Assembly (NCBI GenBank): GCA_013693855.1
Contig: CP059261.1
Span: forward strand, 2,469,184-2,475,192
Length of the DNA stretch: 6,009 bases
Source of the DNA: Micropruina sp.
GTDB lineage: Bacteria > Actinomycetota > Actinomycetes > Propionibacteriales > Propionibacteriaceae
Direction: 5' to 3'
Shown: positions 1 through 6,009 of the stretch, in pieces
Layout of the letters: each line of letters starts with the position of its first letter
Position numbering within the stretch: position 1 is the stretch's first letter
Made by a program: the position numbers and the translations under genes
Notes under the pieces: generated by a model
What the model was told of the DNA's origin: nothing
Databases searched by the model: none
What the model saw: the letters and a program-made list of their open reading frames with translations, nothing else

Positions 1-99
1 GGGCTTGAACTTCTCCCGGCGGACCGACGCGCAGCCGTGCCCGCCGTTGCCGCCAGCGACGCGCAGCGTCACCTGGTCGACGAAGGACGGGATGGCCAT
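1..99 (-). CDS. obg: Obg/CgtA GTPase, N-terminal fragment (runs off the left edge)
   Basis: The ATG is at 97-99 on the minus strand and 33 codons are visible before the window ends. The peptide begins [20 protein letters not shown] and continues [13 protein letters not shown]. This is the start of the glycine-rich Obg fold, which precedes the GTPase domain. Obg is a conserved GTP-binding protein that associates with the 50S subunit and acts in ribosome maturation and stress control; this is family knowledge. The G-domain motifs lie outside the window, so they cannot be checked. A GAGGGG Shine-Dalgarno sits about 6 nt upstream of the ATG. In most bacteria obg directly follows rpmA. Here the nearest upstream gene on the same strand is a lipoprotein EEP gene ending 54 bp away, and rpmA is about 4.5 kb off. 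Confidence 0.93.
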   Translation of the reverse strand, partial: MAIPSFVDQVTLRVAGGNGGHGCASVRREKFKP

Positions 100-128
100 G
101 AAGTCCCCTCAAGAAAGGGCTCGGAGCG

Positions 129-157
129 CCTATGTTCCCATAGGCCGCGGAGCTCAA
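129..157 (-). promoter_or_regulatory. candidate obg promoter overlapping a small hairpin
   Basis: Reading the minus strand, TTGAGC (152-157) and CATAGG (129-134) are separated by exactly 17 nt, a weak sigma-70-like pair just ahead of obg. The -35 element overlaps the TGA stop of the EEP gene. The same bases form a perfect 6-bp stem, CCTATG/CATAGG (129-144), whose minus-strand loop is GGAA, a GNRA-type tetraloop. No T-tract follows, so it is a poor intrinsic terminator. The -10 is only a partial match. The arrangement would give obg a promoter of its own, but this is inferred from pattern alone. Confidence 0.3.
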
Positions 158-1228
158 GCGAACGTGATGTGGGAGTAGACGGGGTTGTGGTCGGAGCCCA
201 TCGGCCCGTCGGCCTGGAACATGTAGGGCTGGCCGCCCACCTCGATGCTGCGCAGGCCCTGCCCGGGGCCGCCACCGAGGACGACCTGGCGTTCGTTCGC
301 CACCGCGCTGGCGTTCGCGCAGATGTAGTCGATGTGGCGTCCGTCCGCCAGCACCGCCCGGTACTGCCACGCACCATCCACCTCCGCACCCATGCCGGAG
401 AACGTGCTGGCGAAGGGGACCAGGCTCGTGTCACGCGCCGCCGACTGGGCGGTGTCGGCCAGTCCGAGGGCGGCGATCCCGAGCAGATGACTGTTGAAAC
501 CGTCCCGGGTCTCGTCGTTGTAGGCGTTGAAGTCGCCGCATAGCACCAGGGGTCGTCCGTCCCGCCGCGCTCGGCGATGCCTGCCTGCAACTCCTCCCAC
601 TCATGCGCACGCAGAGCGGCCCGGGCGGCCGAGGATTTGGCGGTCATGTGCGCCGTGAAGACCCGCACCTGCCGCTGGCTGGCTCGGTGCAGGAAGCGGC
701 CCCAGACGCACCAGCGGTCCTTGGGTGCGCCGTTGAGGCCCTTGACGTTGATCTTGAACTTGCCCCCTCGAGGAACTCCAGGTATTCCTTCCGGAAGAGG
801 ATCTGGAGGGTGTCCTCGGCAACGGACGTCGGGAGCGTGGCGTAGCCGGGCAGTTGCTCGGCCAGCCCCGTGACCTGCTTGACGCCCGAGGCGGGCATTC
901 CCTCGTTCTCCTGCAGGCAGACCACGTCCGGGTCGCGCACCTGAATGCGATCGACGACGGCCGGCATCCGGTTCTCCCACACCAGATCGGGCTCGGCCGA
1001 GGAGGAGGTTCGGGATCACGGTCTTCGCCGAGGTCATGATGTTGTAGGTCAGCACCCCGAGGCTGAGGTCGCCCGCAGCCGCCGAGACCGACGCCGTCGG
1101 GGAGGCAGTGGGGGTGGCCACCGGCCTCGGCGCGGTGCTGGGGCCGTTCGAGGGGCCGTGCAGGCCGCCAGGGTCGGTAACGCGGCAGAGAACGTCAACA
1201 GAAGCCGACGCCGACTGATCTGGGTCAC
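154..1228 (-). pseudogene. Tat-exported lipoprotein, endonuclease/exonuclease/phosphatase (EEP) family, frameshifted
   Basis: One gene spread over three frames. The GTG start (1226-1228) overlaps the TAG of the ABC gene, with AGCGGAGGGGAA upstream as the ribosome site. The N-terminus has a twin-arginine motif (SRRRLLL, residues 5-11), a hydrophobic stretch, and lipobox LAAC with Cys23. A Pro/Thr/Ser-rich linker follows. EEP motifs then appear in family order: LTYNI, the metal-binding Glu in VVCLQEN, HMTAKSS, the catalytic LCGDFNAYND, and C-terminal GSDHNPVYSHI. The family cleaves phosphodiester or phosphate ester bonds using Mg2+; the substrate cannot be told from sequence. The expected cell location is the outer face of the membrane. 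Frame breaks lie near 1122-1156, 995-1010, 763-767 and 549-563. Repairing each by a small indel gives about 358 residues, a normal length. Every catalytic motif survives, so the gene may be intact in the organism and damaged only in this sequence. The TGA at 154-156 ends it cleanly. Confidence 0.8.
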
Positions 1229-3165
1229 TATCCGGACTTCCCCTCCGCTCGCCAATGCCAGCGGCCTACTCTACCCGCCGGATCCAAGGCCCCGTTCGTG
1301 GCCAGGGTGGGCAGCAGGAACCGCCGCCCGTGCGCGGTGCTGGGGAAGGCCAGCACGGCGGTCGACTCGAAGGCCGCCCGGTCCTGCTGGTGGTTGAGGC
1401 GTGCGTACAGACCGTCCAGTTCCATCAGTTCGGCATGGGTGCCACGCTCCACGATGCGGCCGGCCGACATGACCGCGATGCAGTCGGCGTCGCGGATGGT
1501 GCTGAGCCGGTGGGCGATGGTGATGGTCGTGCGTCCGACGATCAGCCGATCGAGAGCGAGCTGCAACTCACGCTCAGTCTCCTGGTCGAGGGCGCTGGTC
1601 GCTTCGTCAAGCACGAGGACCCGCGGGTTACGCAGCAGGGTACGAGCGATCGAGAGGCGTTGCCGTTCACCGCCGGAGAAGCGGTGGCCGCGGGCGCCGA
1701 CGATCGTGTCCAGTCCCTCGGGCAGGCTGCGGATCACCCGGTCCACCTGGGCCGCTGCGAGGGCCGCCCACATCTCCTCGTCCGTCGCGTCGGGCTTGGC
1801 CTCCTGCAGGTTGCGCCGCAGCGACGCGTGGAGGAGGTACGGGTCCTGGGAGACGACGCCGATGACCTTGCGCAGGGTGACCGCCGGGATGTCCCGCAGA
1901 TCCACGCCGTCGACGAGCACCCGTCCCGCGGTGGGATCCGCCAACCGGGCGGCCAACGCCCCGAGGGTCGACTTGCCCGATCCGGTCTCGCCCACGATCG
2001 CCAGGGAGGTACCCGGCGTGAGGCGCAGGTCGATGTCGATCAGGGCCGGCGCGTCTCCGTCCGGGTACCGGTAGTTGACCTTGTCGAAAACCACCTCGCC
2101 GCGCCAGGCGCCCTCAAGGACCGGGCCTGGCCGGACGGGTTCGGGCACATCGATGGGCAGATCCAAATAGCCGAAAATCCGACTCAGCAGGGCCAGGGAC
2201 GCAATCCATTCCGCCCCGATGTTGAACAGCCCCATCAGCGGCCTGAACACGGTGACCTGGAGGGTCGTAAAGGCGATCAGGGTGCCGATCGTCATGCCTC
2301 CGCTGGTGGCATCGAATCCGGCCGCGAGGTAGATCAGGGCGGGCAGCGCGGCGAACACCAGGTTCATCGTCGCCATGCGCCACCGACCGGCCATGCGGGA
2401 CTTCAGTTCCAACTCGGCCAAGGCCCCGGAGATGCGCTGGAACTCCGCCGCACGCCCCGGACCGGCGCCAAGGGTCTTCACCAGCGCCGCACCGCTGACC
2501 GTCAGCGACTCCTCGACCTGGCTCAGCAGGTCGGCCATCGCCTTCTGGCGCTGGGCCGTGACCCGTCGCCGCACGATCGCCACGCGCCGGGTCAGCAGCG
2601 CCGCCGGGGGCAGCACCGCCATCGACAGCAGGGTGAACCGCCAGTTGAGCGCCGCCATCGCAACGAACGTGGCCACCGTCGTAGTGAGATTGCTGGCGAC
2701 GTTCGTGGCGGTCGAAGAAATGACCGACTGCATACCCGAAATGTCATTGGTGAGTCGAGACTGGATTTCTCCGCCACGCGTTTGCTTGAAGAACTGGACC
2801 GACTGACGCTGCAGGTGTTCGAAAACCCTGGTCCGCATACTGTGCATGAGTTGCTGGCCGAGGGAGGTCGCAATCCAGGTCTGCCACACCCCCAAGGCGC
2901 CGCTGGCCGCGGCGACGGCCACCATGCCGATGACGCACACGATCAACAGGGTCGTGTTGTGCAGCGGGAGAGCCTGGTCGATGGTGGCCCGAATGAGCAG
3001 GGGTTGCCCCAGCGCGACCACCGAGCTGACGAGGATGATCGCCGTCACCAGGGCGAGCTGACCGCCAAAGGGACGAAAGAGCGCGACAACGCGCCGCAAC
3101 GGGACGGGAGCTTCCGCCAGCTGCGCCAGATCCTTCGGATCAATCGTCAGGGGTTTGGTAGCCAT
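1228..3165 (-). CDS. ABC transporter half-exporter, fused membrane and ATPase domains
   Basis: A 645-residue type I exporter subunit, one chain of a homo- or heterodimer, in the inner membrane. Residues about 25-330 hold the six-helix transmembrane domain, with hydrophobic segments near 37-55, 72-93, 152-172, 176-192, 265-283 and 291-308. Residues 351 onward are the nucleotide-binding domain. It has an A-loop tyrosine in NYRYPDG (364-370), Walker A GETGSGKST (392-400), Q-loop Gln440 in VSQDPYLL, signature FSGGE (496-500, where LSGGQ is the textbook form), Walker B VLVLDEAT (516-523), D-loop SALD and H-loop His552. All ATPase residues are present, so it should be active. The substrate is unknown; relatives move lipids, drugs or peptides. 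ATG 3165 was chosen because AGGA lies 8 nt upstream. An in-frame ATG at 3186 would add seven residues but lacks that spacing. About 50 residues after the usual domain end (from about 593) form an unusual tail. The stop TAG overlaps the next gene's GTG by one base, so translation of the two is probably coupled. Confidence 0.93.
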   Translation of the reverse strand: MATKPLTIDPKDLAQLAEAPVPLRRVVALFRPFGGQLALVTAIILVSSVVALGQPLLIRATIDQALPLHNTTLLIVCVIGMVAVAAASGALGVWQTWIATSLGQQLMHSMRTRVFEHLQRQSVQFFKQTRGGEIQSRLTNDISGMQSVISSTATNVASNLTTTVATFVAMAALNWRFTLLSMAVLPPAALLTRRVAIVRRRVTAQRQKAMADLLSQVEESLTVSGAALVKTLGAGPGRAAEFQRISGALAELELKSRMAGRWRMATMNLVFAALPALIYLAAGFDATSGGMTIGTLIAFTTLQVTVFRPLMGLFNIGAEWIASLALLSRIFGYLDLPIDVPEPVRPGPVLEGAWRGEVVFDKVNYRYPDGDAPALIDIDLRLTPGTSLAIVGETGSGKSTLGALAARLADPTAGRVLVDGVDLRDIPAVTLRKVIGVVSQDPYLLHASLRRNLQEAKPDATDEEMWAALAAAQVDRVIRSLPEGLDTIVGARGHRFSGGERQRLSIARTLLRNPRVLVLDEATSALDQETERELQLALDRLIVGRTTITIAHRLSTIRDADCIAVMSAGRIVERGTHAELMELDGLYARLNHQQDRAAFESTAVLAFPSTAHGRRFLLPTLATNGALDPAGRVGRWHWRAEGKSG

Positions 3166-3437
3166 CAATTCATTCCTGGGGGCCATTCAAGGTCAAAGAC
3201 ATAATGCCACGTGTCGGGGCCAGCGGGACACCGGGTTCGGAATGCGATCGGCGTAGTCTTACGTACTCCGGCTCGATAACCGGACCTGCCACCAAGCCGG
3301 CCGACCCAGCACGTGGTGAATTCGTTCCGGCGGTCCCATGGAGCAGCCGCCCAGTGCTGCGCCACCCCCGATGAATTACGGCAGGCGCGGCCCGATCACG
3401 GGATGGGGCCGACCCTCGCGAGAGTTAGGGTCGACTC
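3166..3437. other. divergent intergenic region between the ABC operon and the lipoprotein gene
   Basis: These 272 bp must hold the start signals for both flanking transcription units. No convincing -35/-10 pair is visible on either strand. Two CACGTG palindromes, at 3208-3213 and 3310-3315, lie about 100 bp apart. Six-base palindromes are common by chance and neither extends further. A GGCCC/GGGCC inverted repeat spans 3389-3410. No convincing small ORF was seen. Confidence 0.5.
3410..3433 (+). promoter_or_regulatory. inverted repeat covering the lipoprotein ribosome site
   Basis: CGACCCT (3410-3416) and AGGGTCG (3427-3433) are perfect 7-bp complements around a 10-nt spacer. The right arm contains the AGGG that serves as the Shine-Dalgarno for the ATG at 3438. 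As RNA this hairpin would hide the ribosome site; as DNA it could be an operator for a dimeric repressor. The structure is visible in the sequence, but either function is inference. Confidence 0.4.
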
Positions 3438-4478
3438 ATGCGCACCCCAGGCATCACGATCGGGCCCTTGGCCCTCGTCGTGGGTCTGAGCCTGGCCTCC
3501 TGCAGCGTCCCCGCCACCGGCTCGACACCCCTTGGGGGTCCCCGCCGCGGCGTCCGGGGCTCCAGCGAGCACGATGGCCACGGCCCCGGCAAGCACGGGA
3601 GCAGCGCCGTCCGCGCCGGGCTTGGCGGAGGCGCAGGAAGCCATGAACGGCATCGTCGCCGGCTGGACGCGTGCGAACCAGCGCCAATGGGACCCCGGGG
3701 TCTGGGACGCCGTGGACGCGTACCCGAACCGGCTCACCGACACCCGGGCTCTCTCGAACGCGGCCCGGCTCAAGGAGCGGGGCACCTACGAGCCGGCCGG
3801 CGAGAGCGCTCCGTTCACCGTCATGAGGCTCTACGCCTACTCGAACCACGACGGCACTGAGGCCCTCGTGCTCGGGGGCTACTACACCAACCCCAGGGCG
3901 AGCCAGCCCCCGACGGCGACCAGGTGTGTCTGCTCACCAGGACGGCCGGCGGCGCCTGGAAGTTCACCGGTTTCGTGCCGGGGTCGGCCTTCCCGGGAAA
4001 AGCCCCGGGTGACCAGGGACCGCTGGTGTCGTTCACGCCCCTGACCCCGCTGCCCGGCGTCGACCTCGACGCCACGGGGAAGCAGGCAGCCGCGCTCCGC
4101 GCCGTCGCCACCGCCGCGAGCACCGGCCGAGCCAAGGGCGTCGTGGCCCAGAGCGGCAACGTCCGGGCCGGCAGCGCGGCCTGGGGTGGCAGCTACGAGG
4201 TGGTCACGGCCAGCAGGTGCACGGTCCCACAGGGCCCGGCGATCGCGACTTTCGAGGTCAAGAACAACAGCCTGAGCCTGATCCAGCTCGACTGCCAGGT
4301 GACGCTGAAGGCGAAGCCGAACAGCCGGCTCTATTGGGACGACCCGGTCTCCGGTCGGGTCTCGGGGACGCGCTTCTCGCTCCGAATCCTGTACGAGGCG
4401 CTCGTCAGGCAACGGGGCAACGGCTACGTCGTCCTCGCACACAACGACCACTGGATCAGCAATCCGACCCGGGGCTGA
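3438..4478 (+). pseudogene. secreted lipoprotein of unknown function, frameshifted
   Basis: Not recognised with confidence. The ATG at 3438 has AGGG 8 nt upstream. The protein opens with a lipoprotein signal peptide: MRTP, a hydrophobic core, and lipobox LASC with Cys22. An Ala/Pro/Ser/Thr-rich linker follows, then two apparent folded parts. The first includes GIVAGWTRANQRQWDP, FTVMRLYAYSNHDGTEALV and GGAWKFTGFVPG. The second includes GGSYEVVTASRCTV, IATFEVKNNSLSLIQLDC and YEALVRQRGNGYVVLAHND. The layout loosely recalls actinobacterial two-domain lipoproteins such as the DUF8094 group, but that is from memory and weak. The reading frame changes twice: near GGGGG at 3534-3538 (one base too many) and near CCCCC at 3907-3911 (one too few). 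Undoing both leaves the length unchanged and gives a continuous 346-residue protein. It is divergent from the ABC operon and convergent with rpmA, and probably acts outside the membrane. Confidence 0.72.
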
Positions 4479-4482
4479 GGCA

Positions 4483-4492
4483 GGACCGGTCC
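4483..4492. repeat. 10-bp perfect palindrome after the lipoprotein stop
   Basis: GGACCGGTCC reads the same on both strands and begins 5 bp after the TGA of the lipoprotein gene. It has no loop and no T-tract, so it is not a standard terminator. It may be chance in GC-rich DNA. No other clear 3' signal for the plus-strand gene was seen. Confidence 0.3.
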
Positions 4493-4544
4493 AGCAGCCA
4501 GCGCCGCCGGCGACGTCGATCGTCAAAGCCAGTCCTTAACCGCG

Positions 4545-4567
4545 AAAGGGCGACCCGAAGGTCGCCC
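4545..4567 (-). terminator. intrinsic terminator of the rplU-rpmA operon
   Basis: On the minus strand, GGGCGACC-TTCG-GGTCGCCC (4567 down to 4548) forms a perfect 8-bp stem with a UUCG tetraloop, followed by TTT. It starts about 30 nt past the rpmA stop codon. The U-tract is short, which is common in high-GC actinobacteria. There is no T-run on the plus strand after the hairpin, so it should work mainly in the rpmA direction. It implies that rplU-rpmA transcripts end here and do not reach obg. Confidence 0.8.
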
Positions 4568-4596
4568 AGTGCGGTGGTTCGGCCGAGCTGCAGTGA

Positions 4597-4860
4597 TCAG
4601 TTGACGGCGTCGTCCACCGCGACGTTGACGACTCGACGACCCCGGCGGGTGCCGAACTCGACCTTGCCCGCGCGGAGCGCGAACAGCGTGTCGTCGCCGC
4701 CGCGGCCCACGCCCTCACCGGGGTGGAAGTGGGTGCCGCGCTGCCGGACGAGGATCTCGCCCGCGTTGACCTGCTGGCCGCCGAAGCGCTTCACACCGAG
4801 CCGCTGGGCGTTGGAATCGCGACCGTTGCGCGAGCTGGACGCGCCCTTCTTGTGTGCCAT
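4597..4860 (-). CDS. rpmA: 50S ribosomal protein L27
   Basis: A complete 87-residue protein starting [20 protein letters not shown], the highly conserved L27 N-terminus. [18 protein letters not shown] and [18 protein letters not shown] follow. L27 sits at the peptidyl transferase centre of the 50S subunit, where its N-terminal tail reaches toward the tRNA acceptor ends. The chain begins directly with this tail and lacks the cleaved extension found in Firmicutes. It lies 11 bp downstream of rplU, and its Shine-Dalgarno (AGGA) sits in that gap, so the two are co-transcribed. No anomalies were seen. Confidence 0.98.
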   Translation of the reverse strand: MAHKKGASSSRNGRDSNAQRLGVKRFGGQQVNAGEILVRQRGTHFHPGEGVGRGGDDTLFALRAGKVEFGTRRGRRVVNVAVDDAVN

Positions 4861-4871
4861 CTCGTCCTACC

Positions 4872-5180
4872 TCAGCTCTCGATCCCGGTGACCTTGACCT
4901 GGGTGTACTGCTGACGGTGCCCCTGGCGCTTCTTGTAACCGGTCTTGTTCTTGTACTTCAGGATGCGGATCTTCGGACCCTTGGTCGCGGCCAGCACCTC
5001 GGCGCTGACGGTGACCTTGGCGAGCTTCTTGGCGTCGGCGGTGACCGCGTCACCGTCCACGACCAGAAGCGGGGTCAAAGCGACGCTGTCGCCGACCTTC
5101 GCCTCGACCTTGTCGATCTCAACGACGTCACCGACCGCAACCTTGTGCTGGCGGCCGCCACTGCGCACGATCGCGTACAC
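4872..5180 (-). CDS. rplU: 50S ribosomal protein L21
   Basis: A 102-residue protein of normal length for L21. From the GTG at 5178-5180 it reads (M)[17 protein letters not shown]. It ends with the conserved rRNA-binding stretch [16 protein letters not shown] and then [12 protein letters not shown]21 binds 23S rRNA during early 50S assembly. The open frame extends upstream to 5342, but that part shows no L21 similarity. The GTG start matches the family N-terminus exactly, so the longer version is rejected. The ribosome site is weak: GGAAAG lies about 11 nt upstream. It is first gene of the rplU-rpmA operon. Confidence 0.97.
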   Translation of the reverse strand: MYAIVRSGGRQHKVAVGDVVEIDKVEAKVGDSVALTPLLVVDGDAVTADAKKLAKVTVSAEVLAATKGPKIRILKYKNKTGYKKRQGHRQQYTQVKVTGIES

Positions 5181-5272
5181 GCTGACCCACTTTCCGATCT
5201 CTACGACTGCTTGGTGCACCTCGCCTCGCGACTCCACGGACGCGGACCTGCGCCGGCGGGCACCGAGGATCA

Positions 5273-5302
5273 AGAATACGGGGAGGTTCCGAAGAGGGTC
5301 AA
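5273..5302 (-). promoter_or_regulatory. sigma-70-type promoter of rplU-rpmA
   Basis: On the minus strand, TTGACC (5297-5302) and TATTCT (5273-5278) are separated by 18 nt. The first matches TTGACA at five of six positions and the second fits the actinobacterial TANNNT pattern. Transcription would begin near 5266, giving a leader of about 86 nt before the rplU GTG. The -35 lies only about 11 bp from the divergent dienelactone hydrolase start. Polymerase bound here would therefore compete with expression of that gene. Confidence 0.6.
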
Positions 5303-5313
5303 ACTGGGGCACG

Positions 5314-6009
5314 ATGGCCGCCATGACCGACTCGCCCAGCACGTTCGACGTCCCTCGTACCGACGGCAGCCTACCGGTACTGCGCTGGACGCCGCCGTCC
5401 GGCGAGGGACCGGGGATCGTGGTGATCCAGGAGATCTTCGGGGTCAGCCCGTACGTCCGGAACCGCTGCGCGGACCTGGCCGCCGCGGGCTACGTCGTCC
5501 ACTGCCCCGACCTCTACTTCCGGCTGGGTGAGGTGACCTTCGACGAGGGCGCCGACGACTACGTGCAGCAGGGCATCGCCGCCTCCCAGCGGCTGGATTG
5601 GGAGCAGACCCGCGACGACGCATCCGCGACCCTGGACGCGCTCCGGGCCGATTCGTCCGTGACCGGCGCAGTGGCGTTGCTCGGCTTCTGTTTCGGCGGC
5701 GGGCTCGCCTTCGACGTGGCGTCGCGCAACACCCCGGACGCGCTGGTCAGCTACTACGGCTCCGCGCTGCCGGGGCTGCTCGACCGGGCGCCGGAGGTGA
5801 CCTGCCCGCAGTTGCACCATTTCGGGACGGCCGACGCGTTCTTCCCGATGGCGACGGTGGACACCATCCGCGACGCGGTCACCGCGGATCGGGACGATGT
5901 GACGTTCGTCCTGCATGCCGGGGCGAACCACGCCTTCGACAACCCCTATCCCCCGCTGCATCAGGCGCACGCTTCCGCCGTGGCGTGGCGGATCACCCTG
6001 GGCTGGCTG
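5314..6009 (+). CDS. dienelactone hydrolase family protein (3' end outside the window)
   Basis: An alpha/beta hydrolase of 232 visible residues with no stop before the edge. Family members are about 235 residues, so only a few codons should be missing. The catalytic set is complete: Cys126 in the nucleophile elbow GFCFGGG, Asp174 in GTADAFFP, His206 in HAGANHAFD, and the helper Glu40 in QEIFG. Classical members hydrolyse dienelactone to maleylacetate in chlorocatechol breakdown. Many actinobacterial homologues have no known substrate, and no pathway genes are visible here, so the true substrate is open. The start is ambiguous. ATG 5314 has GGGG 4 nt upstream, and ATG 5323, three codons later, begins [10 protein letters not shown] and is equally plausible. 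Neither has an ideal ribosome site. The gene is divergent from rplU with a 133-bp gap. Confidence 0.92.
   Translation, partial: MAAMTDSPSTFDVPRTDGSLPVLRWTPPSGEGPGIVVIQEIFGVSPYVRNRCADLAAAGYVVHCPDLYFRLGEVTFDEGADDYVQQGIAASQRLDWEQTRDDASATLDALRADSSVTGAVALLGFCFGGGLAFDVASRNTPDALVSYYGSALPGLLDRAPEVTCPQLHHFGTADAFFPMATVDTIRDAVTADRDDVTFVLHAGANHAFDNPYPPLHQAHASAVAWRITLGWL

Noticed and set aside
154..1228. programmed ribosomal frameshifting in the EEP gene
   Set aside because: About four shifts in both directions would be required, with no repeated slippery heptamer or consistent downstream structure.
1255..3204. 649-codon plus-strand open frame
   Set aside because: It is antisense to the ABC transporter, which carries every ATPase motif. 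The plus-strand peptide is Arg/Gly/Gln-rich with no recognisable domain, as expected for a GC-rich shadow frame.
3208..3315. pair of CACGTG palindromes as regulator sites
   Set aside because: Six-base palindromes are frequent by chance in GC-rich DNA, and the flanks of the two copies do not match each other, so they are noted only under the intergenic region.
3534..3911. homopolymer-based phase variation of the lipoprotein gene
   Set aside because: The tracts are only five bases long, too short for typical slipped-strand switching, and two independent compensating shifts would be needed. Sequencing error or decay is simpler.
100..4596. insertion sequence or genomic island boundaries
   Set aside because: No transposase or integrase, no tRNA, and no matching terminal repeats or target duplications were seen at either end of the block.
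5181..5342. N-terminal extension of L21 to an upstream ATG
   Set aside because: The extra 54 residues do not resemble L21 and would include the promoter. The GTG at 5180 gives the exact family start and length.
4854..5531. 225-codon plus-strand open frame
   Set aside because: It runs antisense to rplU and then out of frame through the dienelactone hydrolase gene. Both real genes have complete family motifs.

Overview
This is a high-GC window whose sequence style fits an actinobacterium: GTG starts, Tat and lipoprotein signals, and Obg, L21 and L27 of actinobacterial type. Propionibacteriales is a guess only. Three conserved housekeeping genes anchor it on the minus strand. They are rplU (ribosomal protein L21, 4872-5180), rpmA (L27, 4597-4860) and the first 33 codons of obg/cgtA (ribosome-associated GTPase, 1-99, running off the left edge). 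In most bacteria these three are adjacent. Here about 4.5 kb of unrelated sequence lies between rpmA and obg.

Reading leftward from rpmA, the intervening block holds four things. First comes a strong intrinsic terminator with a UUCG loop (4545-4567). Next is a convergent plus-strand gene for an unrecognised secreted lipoprotein (3438-4478, two apparent frameshifts). Then come a minus-strand type I ABC exporter half-transporter (1228-3165) and a minus-strand Tat-lipoprotein of the endonuclease/exonuclease/phosphatase (EEP) fold (154-1228, about four apparent frameshifts). The ABC stop codon and the EEP start codon overlap by one base, so those two genes form a tight operon. The ABC and lipoprotein genes are divergent and share a 272-bp intergenic region. 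The block therefore looks like an envelope-directed module: an ABC exporter, an exported phosphoesterase or nuclease, and an exported lipoprotein.

The right edge carries a plus-strand dienelactone hydrolase family gene (5314-6009, probably missing only its last few codons). It is divergent from rplU, and a good rplU promoter (TTGACC-18-TATTCT) lies immediately in front of its start.

Nearly all frame breaks in the EEP and lipoprotein genes fall in or beside short G/C homopolymers and can be repaired by single-base changes that restore full motifs. That pattern fits homopolymer sequencing error at least as well as real gene decay. The breaks do spare the 1.9-kb ABC gene and the housekeeping genes. 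No transposase, tRNA, rRNA, CRISPR array or attachment-site repeat was seen.
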